The notes beneath the pieces were generated by a model. It had not been told where the DNA came from. It saw only the letters and a program-made list of their open reading frames with translations, and ran no database searches. A stretch of DNA of 16,712 nucleotides from QYOJ01 sp043810345 (GTDB taxonomy: Bacteria; Bacteroidota; Bacteroidia; Bacteroidales; FEN-979), in NCBI GenBank assembly GCA_043810345.1, contig JBDROF010000081.1:1-16712 (forward strand), written 5' to 3'. The position numbers and the translations under genes are program-made. Of this stretch, positions 6,327-14,368 are shown piece after piece (the first letter of the stretch is position 1; each line of letters starts with the position of its first letter).

Positions 6327-9074
6327 ATGGCAAAAGATGTGAAAGAGAAAAAGTATGTTTACTTTTTTGGCGGTAAAAAGGCCGATGGTACGGCAAAGAT
6401 GAAGAACCTGCTGGGTGGAAAAGGTGCCAACCTGGCCGAGATGGTAAATATCGGCCTGCCAGTTCCGGCGGGGTTCACCATTACCACGGAAGTCTGTGCA
6501 TTCTATTACGATCATGGAAAGAACTATCCTCCTGAATTGAAAAAGCAGGTCGCCGGGGCCCTGAAGAATACTGAAGAGGAGATGGGGGCCATCTTTGGTG
6601 ATAAAAAGAATCCTTTGCTCGTTTCGGTCCGCTCCGGTGCCCGTGCATCCATGCCTGGCATGATGGAGACCGTATTGAATGTGGGATTAAATGATGTGAC
6701 CCGGGACGGGTTGATTAAAAAGACCGGCAATCCCCGGTTTGTATACGATTCACAACGCCGCCTTATCCAGATGTACTCCGATGTGGTGATGGAGAAGGCA
6801 GCGGGGATTGAACCTAAAGAGGGCAAAGGAGTGCGCGTCCAGCTGGAACGCGAGTTATACAAAATGAAAGAGAGCAAAGGGTATCTGAGTGACACACAAC
6901 TGACAGCAGAGGAGCTGAGGAAATTGATTGACATTTACAAAAAGAAGGTCCAGGAGGTCCTCGGCAAACCCTTTCCGGAAGATCCGATAGAACAGCTCTG
7001 GGGAGCTGTTGGCGCTGTGTTTCAAAGCTGGAATGGAAAACGGGCTATCTCATACCGTCGTTTCGAGGGCATCCCTGATGAATGGGGAACGGCCGTCAAT
7101 GTTCAATCGATGGTGTTTGGTAATATGGGTGACAACTCTGCCACCGGGGTAGCCTTTACCCGTAATCCGGCCACCGGTGAAAAATATTTCTACGGCGAAT
7201 GGCTGGCCAACGCACAGGGAGAGGATGTGGTAGCCGGCATTCGTACTCCGAACCCCATCAATGAGGTGGGCAAGAACGAGCACACCGCCCATCTGGAGTC
7301 GCTTGAAACTGCCATGCCCAAAGTTTACAAAGCGCTCAACAAAATTCAGATCAACCTGGAGAGGCACTATAAAAACATGCTTGATGTTGAGTTCACCATC
7401 CAGGATGGAGATCTTTACATGCTTCAATGCCGGGTTGGGAAGCGGAACGGTCCGGCTGCCGTGAAGATGGCTCTCGACATGTACCGCGAGAAACTGATCT
7501 CCAAAGAGGAGGCATTGATCCGTGTAGAACCCAATCAGCTCGACGAACTCCTCCATCCGATCCTTGATCCAGCCGCTGAAGGCGTTACCAAACCTGTTGC
7601 CAAAGGGCTTCCTGCCGGACCTGGAGGGGCCACGGGACAGATTGTATTTACTTCGGAAGCTGCGGTCGAATGGGCAAAGAAAGGGACGCAGGTCATTCTG
7701 GTCAGAGAAGAGACCAATCCCGAAGACATTGAAGGGATGCGGTCTGCCATAGCCATTCTTACCGCCCGAGGGGGGATGACCAGTCATGCCGCACTCGTTG
7801 CCCGTGGCTGGGGAAAATGCTGTATCGTAGGCGCCGGTGGACTGAAGATTGAAGCCGCCCGGAAAACCCTGACCATCGATGGCAATATCCTGAAGGAGGG
7901 TGATTTCCTCTCCCTCAATGGATCAAAAGGATACATCTATGACGGAAAGATGCCGATGATCAAAGCCGCAGAAGAGAATCCCGACTTCCAGGCATTCATG
8001 AAACTGTGCGATGCCGTTCGTACCATGAAGGTCCGCACCAACGCCGACACACCGGATGACGCCTTCAAAGCCCGGGGATTTGGCGCCGAGGGTATCGGCC
8101 TCTTCCGGACTGAACATATGTTCTATGGAACAGATGCCGAGAAACCCCTCTTCCTCCTTCGGAAGATGATCGCTTCAAAATCGGAAGCTGAACGCCGGAA
8201 AGCGCTGAATGAACTATTCCCCTATGTGAAATCCGACATGAAAGGAACGATGGAGGCGATGGATGGCTTTCCTGTAACCATCCGTACGCTCGATCCTCCG
8301 TTGCATGAGTTTATCCCGCACAGCCCGGAAGGACGGAAACAACTGGCGGAGAGCCTGGGTATTTCAGCTTTTGAATTCGACCGCCGGGCCGAAGCGCTCC
8401 ACGAAACCAACCCGATGATGGGGCATCGTGGGGTACGCCTGGGAATCACCTATCCCGAGATTACAGAGATGCAGGTCCGGGCTATTTTTGAAGCCGCTGC
8501 TGAGCTGCTGAAAGCCAAAAAGAGTCCATTCCCCGAGATCATGATCCCTGTGACCTGCACAGAGAAGGAGTTGAAGCATCAGTTTGAACTGATTGAGAAG
8601 GTTTACAAAGATGTTTGTGCCAGGATGAAGATCAAAGAGATCCCTCATCTGGTCGGCACCATGATCGAGATCCCGCGGGCGTGTCTCACGGCTGATCAGA
8701 TTGCCCGTACTGCCCAGTTCTTTTCATTCGGTACGAACGATCTCACACAGATGAGCTTCGGTTTCTCACGTGACGACGTCGGCGGGTTCCTCCCTGATTA
8801 CCTTGAGAAACACATCCTTCCGGTCGACCCGTTCCAGGTGATTGATTTCGAAGGAGTAGGCGAACTGATTAAGATCGCTGTAGAGAAAGGTCGCAAAACC
8901 CGGAAAGACCTGAAGATCGGGATCTGCGGCGAGCATGGGGGCGAACCCGCTTCTGTGGAGTTCTGTTACCGGCAGGGCTTCGACTACGTAAGTTGTTCCC
9001 CGTTCCGTGTTCCGATCGCCCGACTGGCAGCAGCCCAGGCAGTGGTGCGGGAGAAGGGAATCCCTGTGAAGTAA
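6327..9074 (+). CDS. ppdK: Pyruvate, phosphate dikinase
   Basis: This cytoplasmic enzyme interconverts pyruvate + ATP + Pi and phosphoenolpyruvate + AMP + PPi. It serves gluconeogenesis or PPi-linked glycolysis, common in anaerobes. All three domains are complete in 915 residues. The N-terminal ATP-grasp part has GGKGANLAEM (31-39) and SVRSGARASMPGMM (from 100). The central swivelling domain has GGMTSHAALVARG, where H487 is the phosphocarrier His and T485 is the position regulated in plant enzymes. The C-terminal TIM barrel has GTMIEIPRACLTADQIA, FFSFGTNDLTQM and ICGEHGGEP, with catalytic C867. The ATG at 6327 gives a start (MAKDVKEKKYVYFFGG) like that of relatives. TAATTTTA at 6287-6294 is a one-mismatch -7 box; read-through from the promoter at 5962 is also possible. 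It is convergent with the next gene. No PPDK regulatory protein gene is in the window. Confidence 0.97.
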   Translation: MAKDVKEKKYVYFFGGKKADGTAKMKNLLGGKGANLAEMVNIGLPVPAGFTITTEVCAFYYDHGKNYPPELKKQVAGALKNTEEEMGAIFGDKKNPLLVSVRSGARASMPGMMETVLNVGLNDVTRDGLIKKTGNPRFVYDSQRRLIQMYSDVVMEKAAGIEPKEGKGVRVQLERELYKMKESKGYLSDTQLTAEELRKLIDIYKKKVQEVLGKPFPEDPIEQLWGAVGAVFQSWNGKRAISYRRFEGIPDEWGTAVNVQSMVFGNMGDNSATGVAFTRNPATGEKYFYGEWLANAQGEDVVAGIRTPNPINEVGKNEHTAHLESLETAMPKVYKALNKIQINLERHYKNMLDVEFTIQDGDLYMLQCRVGKRNGPAAVKMALDMYREKLISKEEALIRVEPNQLDELLHPILDPAAEGVTKPVAKGLPAGPGGATGQIVFTSEAAVEWAKKGTQVILVREETNPEDIEGMRSAIAILTARGGMTSHAALVARGWGKCCIVGAGGLKIEAARKTLTIDGNILKEGDFLSLNGSKGYIYDGKMPMIKAAEENPDFQAFMKLCDAVRTMKVRTNADTPDDAFKARGFGAEGIGLFRTEHMFYGTDAEKPLFLLRKMIASKSEAERRKALNELFPYVKSDMKGTMEAMDGFPVTIRTLDPPLHEFIPHSPEGRKQLAESLGISAFEFDRRAEALHETNPMMGHRGVRLGITYPEITEMQVRAIFEAAAELLKAKKSPFPEIMIPVTCTEKELKHQFELIEKVYKDVCARMKIKEIPHLVGTMIEIPRACLTADQIARTAQFFSFGTNDLTQMSFGFSRDDVGGFLPDYLEKHILPVDPFQVIDFEGVGELIKIAVEKGRKTRKDLKIGICGEHGGEPASVEFCYRQGFDYVSCSPFRVPIARLAAAQAVVREKGIPVK

Positions 9075-9160
9075 AGGAAGAAATCATCCGACAACTAATC
9101 TATACCAGCGCGCTTTCGAACCCAGAATCGTCAGGGTGGTATGCCCGTTTTCAAGTTTCG

Positions 9161-9193
9161 GTAGAATTTCTACGTAAATCCGGGAGATTACGT
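9161..9193. repeat. Two adjacent inverted repeats between convergent genes
   Basis: GTAGAA-T-TTCTAC (9161-9173) is followed by ACGTAA, a 10-base loop and TTACGT (9172-9193). The second hairpin overlaps the stop codon of the minus-strand membrane protein gene. They sit where the transcripts of ppdK and that gene meet and may help termination or 3'-end stability. Neither has a clear T run, so I do not call a terminator. The rest of 9075-9187 holds no gene. Confidence 0.35.
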
Positions 9194-9859
9194 CTTCTTC
9201 CTGAACAAATCGTTGATTATCTCCGTAGCTTTGTCTTTCCCTCCCAAACCAAATGCTAGTCCTAACGCCAGGCATAGTCCGCCTAATAAAATCTTAAACG
9301 CACCGCCGATGATTTCGGGAGCAATGTTTAACTGACTTACCGTGACAAAAACAGTTAAAACAATAATGGCATAATAGGTTAACCGGCTGATAAACGTTGA
9401 GGTTTTATCCTGCATGTTTCTCAGGGAGGTAAGTAAGATCTGTGAAACCATCCGGGCAAGGTAGATGCCGATGATAAGAATCACAATAGCGACAATGATG
9501 TTGGGGATATACAATAAAATCTCATTGAAAAGCAGCGAGGCAGATGAGAGATTGAGGCTGTTCAAGGTGGCCATGATAACAATAAGCATGATGATCCAGT
9601 AAATCAGGGTCCCGAGAATCTCGCAGGCACTCAGTTTGACACCACCATCTTGAAGAAATTTTTCGATTCCGGATTTCTCGGTCAAAAAATTAAACCTGAC
9701 AAGAAGAAGAAACTTTACAAGAAGCTTTTTAAGAACTCTGGCGATCAGCCATCCTATCAGTAAAATCAGGATTGCTCCCAAAATCTGTGGAATGGTCGTC
9801 GCGATCTCGTTCAGAAGCTGCTGTGAGCTCTCTACGAAAAGATTTAACTGTGTTTTCAT
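9188..9859 (-). CDS. Small TM_helix/MscS-like mechanosensitive-channel-type membrane protein
   Basis: A 223-residue integral membrane protein with about five helices. Two copies of the conserved TM_helix repeat are visible: IPQILGAILILLIGWLIARV (24-43) and IPNIIVAIVILIIGIYLARM (118-137). The end has LALGLAFGLGGKDKATEI, the Gly-rich pore-helix-like motif of the MscS superfamily. The soluble beta domain of true MscS is absent, so this is the short TM_helix class; osmotic or mechanical gating is inferred, not shown. I chose the ATG at 9859 (MKTQLNLF) rather than 9937 because a promoter lies at 9888-9919 and because residues coded before 9859 are not membrane-protein-like. It is divergent from the FAD oxidoreductase gene, with 122 bases between the start codons, and convergent with ppdK. 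Confidence 0.85.
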   Translation of the reverse strand: MKTQLNLFVESSQQLLNEIATTIPQILGAILILLIGWLIARVLKKLLVKFLLLVRFNFLTEKSGIEKFLQDGGVKLSACEILGTLIYWIIMLIVIMATLNSLNLSSASLLFNEILLYIPNIIVAIVILIIGIYLARMVSQILLTSLRNMQDKTSTFISRLTYYAIIVLTVFVTVSQLNIAPEIIGGAFKILLGGLCLALGLAFGLGGKDKATEIINDLFRKKT

Positions 9860-9887
9860 GATGGATGTTTTAATTTGATGTGCGATG

Positions 9888-9919
9888 TAAAGATAGTACT
9901 TTTTAAACCCAGTACCAAA
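9888..9919 (-). promoter_or_regulatory. Likely Bacteroidota promoter for the TM_helix gene
   Basis: On the minus strand TTTG (9919-9916) is followed by 20 bases and TATCTTTA (9895-9888), one mismatch to TAnnTTTG. It lies about 29 bases before the chosen ATG at 9859. Confidence 0.5.
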
Positions 9920-9948
9920 AAAATCATCTTCTTCCACGCAGGTTTTTG

Positions 9949-9956
9949 TATTTTTG
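9949..9956 (+). promoter_or_regulatory. -7 box for the FAD oxidoreductase gene
   Basis: TATTTTTG matches TAnnTTTG and lies 26 bases before the ATG at 9982. No good -33 TTTG is present at the expected distance. The divergent promoter at 9888-9919 lies just to its left, so the two may share regulation. Confidence 0.45.
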
Positions 9957-9981
9957 ATGCAGTTGTATAAACATACCGGGA

Positions 9982-11445
9982 ATGGGAAAACGAATGTTGA
10001 TCATCGGTGGGGGGATCGCGGGTCTCTCGGCCGGCTGTTACGCCCAGATGAATGGATACGAATCCGAGATCTTTGAGATGAATACCATGGCCGGAGGCCT
10101 TTGCACCGGCTGGAAGCGCAAGGGTTACACCTTCGACGGATGCCTTCACTGGCTGGTTGGCAGCGATCCCTCGTCCAGTTATTATCGGTTGTGGGAAGAG
10201 ATTGGCGCGGTCCAGGGAAAAAAGATGATCACCTTCGACTACGTCACCAGGGTCACTGATGAGACCGGACGAACCTTCACGGTTTACACCGATCCAGACC
10301 GGTTTGGCGAAGAGATGCTGGCCGTCTCTCCGGAGGATAAAAAGCAGATCAGACGGATCGTTCGCGACATCAAACGCTTTATGAAAAACGAGCTGCCTAC
10401 GGAGATCACGATCAAAAATGTCCTTCCGGCCATCCGCACCATCTGGATGATCTACAAATACCGGCAACCCATCCGGGAACTGGCCGGGAAATTTACCAAT
10501 CCTGTTCTCCGCGAATTTTTCATCAACGGACTTGACTGGGGCGAGACCTGCAGCGCCTTCCTTCTCTGGACCCTTGCGCTCATGGCTAACAAACAGGCCG
10601 GGTATCCGTTAGGAGGTTCGCTTGATTTCATCGAATCGATCGTCGAACGGTATCATAAGCTGGGTGGCTCCATCCATTTTAAATCGAGGGTGACCGGCAT
10701 CCTGGTAGAGGGTAACAAAACGGTGGGAATCCAGTTGGATGATGGTTCTGAACACAGGGGGGATGTAATCGTTTCGGCGGCCGATGGCCATACCGCCATC
10801 TTCAACTGGCTCCAGGGAAAATATACCAGTCCCGCCGTGGTGGAAGCCTATTCCAAGTACAACCTCTTCCCCCCCCTGGTTTATGTTTCTCTGGGTATCG
10901 ACGCAGATTACTCACGGGAGCCCTTCAGCCAGAATATCGCTATAAAGAGACCGTTCTATATCGGCCCGCAGGAGATCAATTCCCTTTATTTCCGCATCTG
11001 CAACATGGATCCAACCATGGCGCCTCCAGGAAAATCGGTTTTTGCCCTGATGATCAACACAGATTTCGACTACTGGCAGGCTCTGAAGAACGACCGGAAG
11101 GCTTATGTAGCCGAGAAAAAACGTATCGCTGATGCCGTTATCGACAACCTCAACGAATACTATCCCGGTTTCCGTGAACAGGTGGAGGTGGTGGATGTGG
11201 CTACACCGAATACCTTTGTCCGCTATACGGGGAACTGGCGCGGCTCCTATGAAGGGTGGCTGATGGACCGGAACTCATGGAAGCAGCGGAACCTGATGAC
11301 CCTGCCCGGGCTGCGCAACTTTTACATGGTCGGACACTGGGTGGCTCCCGGTGGAGGTCTCCCATCCGGATTGATCACCGGAAGATTGGCGGTGAAAAAG
11401 ATCTGTAAGGCTGATGGTAAAAAGTTCAGTACCAGTAAACAGTAG
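9982..11445 (+). CDS. FAD-dependent oxidoreductase, CrtI/phytoene desaturase-like family
   Basis: A 487-residue flavoprotein. The N-terminus has the ADP-binding fold LIIGGGIAGLSAGCYAQMNG (residues 6-25), with an acidic residue ending the second strand (EIFE, about 32), then AGGLCTGWKRKGYTFDGCLHW, a pattern seen in CrtI, CrtISO and retinol-saturase-like enzymes. The C-terminus has GHWVAPGGGLPSGLITGRLA, the usual FAD-closing motif of that family. Such proteins desaturate or isomerise polyenes or lipids. No phytoene synthase or other carotenoid gene is nearby, so the substrate is open. The length is normal and no key motif is missing. The ATG at 9982 directly precedes the Rossmann strand and follows a promoter box at 9949. 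A heptamer array begins at its stop codon. It is convergent with the broken TonB receptor. Confidence 0.85.
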   Translation: MGKRMLIIGGGIAGLSAGCYAQMNGYESEIFEMNTMAGGLCTGWKRKGYTFDGCLHWLVGSDPSSSYYRLWEEIGAVQGKKMITFDYVTRVTDETGRTFTVYTDPDRFGEEMLAVSPEDKKQIRRIVRDIKRFMKNELPTEITIKNVLPAIRTIWMIYKYRQPIRELAGKFTNPVLREFFINGLDWGETCSAFLLWTLALMANKQAGYPLGGSLDFIESIVERYHKLGGSIHFKSRVTGILVEGNKTVGIQLDDGSEHRGDVIVSAADGHTAIFNWLQGKYTSPAVVEAYSKYNLFPPLVYVSLGIDADYSREPFSQNIAIKRPFYIGPQEINSLYFRICNMDPTMAPPGKSVFALMINTDFDYWQALKNDRKAYVAEKKRIADAVIDNLNEYYPGFREQVEVVDVATPNTFVRYTGNWRGSYEGWLMDRNSWKQRNLMTLPGLRNFYMVGHWVAPGGGLPSGLITGRLAVKKICKADGKKFSTSKQ

Positions 11446-11502
11446 AGCGATTAGCGATCAGGGATGAACATTTTCGTCTTTCATCCTTCGTCTTTCGTAA
11501 TC
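11444..11502. repeat. Paired heptamer tracts between convergent genes
   Basis: Units agagcga, ttagcga, tcaggga, tgaacat (11444-11471) are followed after three bases by cgtcttt, catcctt, cgtcttt, cgtaatc (11475-11502). Read on the minus strand the second set is GACGAAA-like, the same kind as at 2286-2320. The array fills almost the whole 55-base gap and touches the stop codons on both sides. Confidence 0.65.
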
Positions 11503-13104
11503 ACTTCAGCGTGTATCTGACCCCCGCGTAGATCATGATTCCGGTGATCGGTCCCCACACCATGGAGCCGTCAAAATAGGGCTGATAGGGAGACTGGTAT
11601 TGCCGGATGGGATCTTGTTGCCGGTAATTGTTCAGGTTCTCGCCTCCCAGGTACACTTCGAATTTCCCAATATTCCTGGAGACCTGGGCCATCAGATTGA
11701 ACCAGACAGGCGATTTGTCAGGCTGTTGTAACTCCGGGGGAACTTTTCCGGAGTCGGGAAGCCGGGCCGGACCGTTCAACTGGCCTGTCAGGTCAACCTT
11801 CCACTTCTCTGAAGGAGTTGCGTATGAGAAGGTCAATAGTCCTTTATAGGCATTCACCAGGGCCTTTGTTTTCAGCCTGCCTCCCTCGGTCACCTTCACC
11901 TCATTCAGGCGAAAAGCGCCGGTAACTGTTAACCCTTCGAGGGGTTTGAAGGTCAACTGGGCCTGCAGACTGATGGCATAGGAGGTCCCGTCGAGGTTAT
12001 AGAAGAAGACCTCCGTGGGCATGCTGTCTACATCTACGATCACCTGATTGATAAAACTGGTCTGGTAGATATCAAAACTGAATTGAGCATCGCGTTTGAA
12101 AAGGTTGAAATCTTTTGTGAGGTTGAGCCCGAAATTCCAGGCCTCCTCCTGGTCGAGGGTTTCGTCCATCTGCCAGGTACGCTGGCTCATGAACAGGTTG
12201 CTGTTCTCTGCCAGCAGGTTAGCAGTCCGGTACCCCTTCCCCACCGACCCCCGGATGGTCGTGGTCTCGTTTATCTGATGACGGAGATGGAGCCTGGGGG
12301 TAAAGAGCACTCCGTAAAGACTGTTATAATCTGCCCGTACTCCGGCAATCAGGATAAACACAGGGCACAGATCAAAGGTGTACTCCAGAAACGCTCCAGC
12401 CACCCACTCGGTACGGTCCATAGTCAAGTTGATAAGAGTATCCCCTTTAAATGGGTAGAGGCCGGCGGCAAGGGAATCGGGGGATCCGGGGATCCCGAAA
12501 AGGAGCTGTTGCTGTGCATAGTTCTCCGAGTAAACATCCTGCGAGAAGCTGAGTCCGGTTGAAATCCGGTGCATGTTGTCACGGAATCCGGTCGAGAGGG
12601 TCCCGACTGCATCAATCCGTTGCTCATGTCCGTGATACCGGTTAATCCCATAGAATCCATCCTGCTGATGGTTGATTCCGGAAGCGACAACGTCGAGGGT
12701 TGTATTCCCGGAATGATCGAGGATCAATCTGTTCTTCCAGAAAAGCTCCAGCCGGTTGGTTTCAATCCCGATGCCATATCTCTTCGTACCGTTGCTGATC
12801 CCGGATGTATCGAATGCAAAGGTTTCGTGGTCGAAGTCCATTTGACCACCGTCGCGTTCTTCATAAAGGTATTTAACAGCGAATCGTGAACTGAACCGCT
12901 CGGGATTGATGTAGTCCAACCTGTTCATGGCGGTCAGGGTGGTCGAGAGCGGCAGATCCATGAATCCATCGCCATTCCGGTCAAATTTGTGCTGCAAGGT
13001 GCTTCCATGTATCAGCAGCATGGCCCCGGGATATAGCTCAGTCCATAAGGTGCCGCCAATCCGGTGATCAATGGAACATTTTCCGTCATGATCTGGCTGT
13101 ACAA
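11501..13104 (-). pseudogene. TonB-dependent receptor remnant, 5' truncated and internally deleted
   Basis: From 13021 to 11501 an open frame of 506 residues encodes the outer-membrane beta barrel. Typical strands include RFAVKYLYEERDGGQ, AGVRADYNSLYGVLFTPRLH and a C-terminal GVRYTLK ending in an aromatic-containing strand. Just upstream in another frame (13104-13022) is a plug-domain piece, LYSQIMTENVPLITG then APYGLSYIPGP. In intact receptors the plug motif is followed by roughly 75-80 residues before the barrel strand LLIHGSTLQHKFD; here they abut with a frameshift. The signal peptide, carboxypeptidase-like domain, TonB box and first half of the plug are absent, because DNA beyond 13104 belongs to the nrfD-like gene. 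The ATG at 13021 is therefore not a real start. Relatives of this receptor type often sit beside CusA/CzcA efflux genes, as one does here at 16594; that link is inference. Confidence 0.85.
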
Positions 13105-14330
13105 TCTGCTTTTCTTTTGCGATCTAAACTATCAATGGTGTAATCTTCAAATATGATAGCTATCGCAATTTTCACCAAAAAAGTAAAAAGTAAAAATCCG
13201 CAAGAAAATATCAATACTGCAGTCCTGATTTCAGTCATTGATGGTGTATAAACATAAATCTGTCCTAAAACATCCGGAGTAAATCCGGGAATGATAAGAG
13301 CAATTCCTTTTTCAAGATAAACGCTCACATAAATAAGGACTGCGCCAATATTTAATGTCACGAAATTTTTCCTGGTTCTGGGAATTAAGAAAAGGAAAAA
13401 TGCAATACATCCCATAATTATTGACGACCAACTGTAAAGAACAATTTCTTTGTTATCGCCTATACCGAAAAGCAAATATTTCCAATATAAAATATGCTCA
13501 GTTCCGGAATAAAACTCTTTAAAAAGTTCAGCAATCGTGAAAAATAAATAAACGGACATAGCGTACACCATAAGTTCAGCAATTGTCCATATTGCTTCAT
13601 CTTTAATTTCAAATTTGGTAGTTTTTCTGAGTATTTGAAATAAAATCAACAGAATAGCCGGGCCTGAACAAAATGCTGAAGCCAAAAATCTCGGAGCAAG
13701 CAAAGCGCTGTTCCAGAATATACGGGCCGGCAACGCATTATAAAGAAATGCCGTAACTGTATGAATAGCAACAGCCATGGGTATGCTGACTAAAACAAGT
13801 GTTAAAACCAATGATTTCTTATATTCTCTTTTATAGAAAATACAATATAACAGATATGTTACTACAAATAAATTGATTAATAAATAGATGCTGAGAACGA
13901 AAAAATCCCAGGAAAGCATAGAAGATGGAAAATTCATGGTGCCAATTCCAGGTAGCATATGCCAGAATCTAAACGGATTTCCAATATCTACAACAATAAA
14001 TGAAATACTCATAATAACAGCACAAACAGCCAACAATTCACCAAAAATTACGATCTCTTTGATTGGCTTCCAATTATAAACATAAGCTGGTATAACTAAC
14101 ATAACTGCTGCTGCTGCAACTCCGACAAGAAATGTAAAATTTCCAATATAAAAAGCCCAGGATACGGAATCCCGCATGTGAGTTTTAATCAATCCTTCAC
14201 TTAACTGACCGTAATAGCCAAATCCGCCCCAAATTATTAGACCTAAAAGCAAAATCAACCAGGAATAATACACTTTGTTTCCCCGGAAAATAATTTTTAT
14301 GCTGCCAATTGTGAAACGAATGAAATTCAT
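13086..14330 (-). CDS. NrfD/DsrP-type integral membrane quinol-interacting subunit, 3' end at a breakpoint
   Basis: The polytopic partner of the preceding iron-sulfur and cytochrome proteins; such subunits bind menaquinol and pass electrons to or from the periplasmic Fe-S subunit. The 414 residues contain about ten hydrophobic helices. Conserved-looking loops are RDSVSWAFYIGNFTFLVG (about 53-70), IPAYVYNWKPIKEI (80-93), DIGNPFRFWHMLPGIGTMN (about 115-133) and LLAPRFLASAFCSGPA. These are closest, from memory, to DsrP/HmeB. The gap to the upstream Fe-S gene is 38 bases, same strand, so one operon. The natural protein probably ends near YTIDSLDRK. The last eight residues, KADCTARS, come from DNA that encodes the TonB receptor plug in another frame, and the stop (13086-13088) overlaps that frame. 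The gene is clearly A+T-rich, unlike the DNA to its left. Whether the tail affects function cannot be told. Confidence 0.85.
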   Translation of the reverse strand: MNFIRFTIGSIKIIFRGNKVYYSWLILLLGLIIWGGFGYYGQLSEGLIKTHMRDSVSWAFYIGNFTFLVGVAAAAVMLVIPAYVYNWKPIKEIVIFGELLAVCAVIMSISFIVVDIGNPFRFWHMLPGIGTMNFPSSMLSWDFFVLSIYLLINLFVVTYLLYCIFYKREYKKSLVLTLVLVSIPMAVAIHTVTAFLYNALPARIFWNSALLAPRFLASAFCSGPAILLILFQILRKTTKFEIKDEAIWTIAELMVYAMSVYLFFTIAELFKEFYSGTEHILYWKYLLFGIGDNKEIVLYSWSSIIMGCIAFFLFLIPRTRKNFVTLNIGAVLIYVSVYLEKGIALIIPGFTPDVLGQIYVYTPSMTEIRTAVLIFSCGFLLFTFLVKIAIAIIFEDYTIDSLDRKRKADCTARS

Positions 14331-14368
14331 GTTAAAATATTTTAGATATTTTTAAGGAACAGAACCTT

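Noticed and set aside
7050..7787. 245-residue minus-strand frame inside ppdK
   Set aside because: Antisense to a fully conserved region of pyruvate, phosphate dikinase; no recognisable motif.
9084..9275. 63-residue minus-strand frame overlapping the end of the TM_helix gene
   Set aside because: Mostly out-of-frame reading of the membrane protein's 3' end and the spacer hairpins; no support.
12083..12562. 159-residue plus-strand frame over the TonB receptor barrel
   Set aside because: Antisense to recognisable barrel strands; no independent evidence.
13015..13089. ATGA overlap of the NrfD-like stop with an ATG, as if a translationally coupled 25-codon gene followed
   Set aside because: The following frame is a TonB plug fragment ending in a frameshift stop; the overlap is a product of the breakpoint, not operon design.
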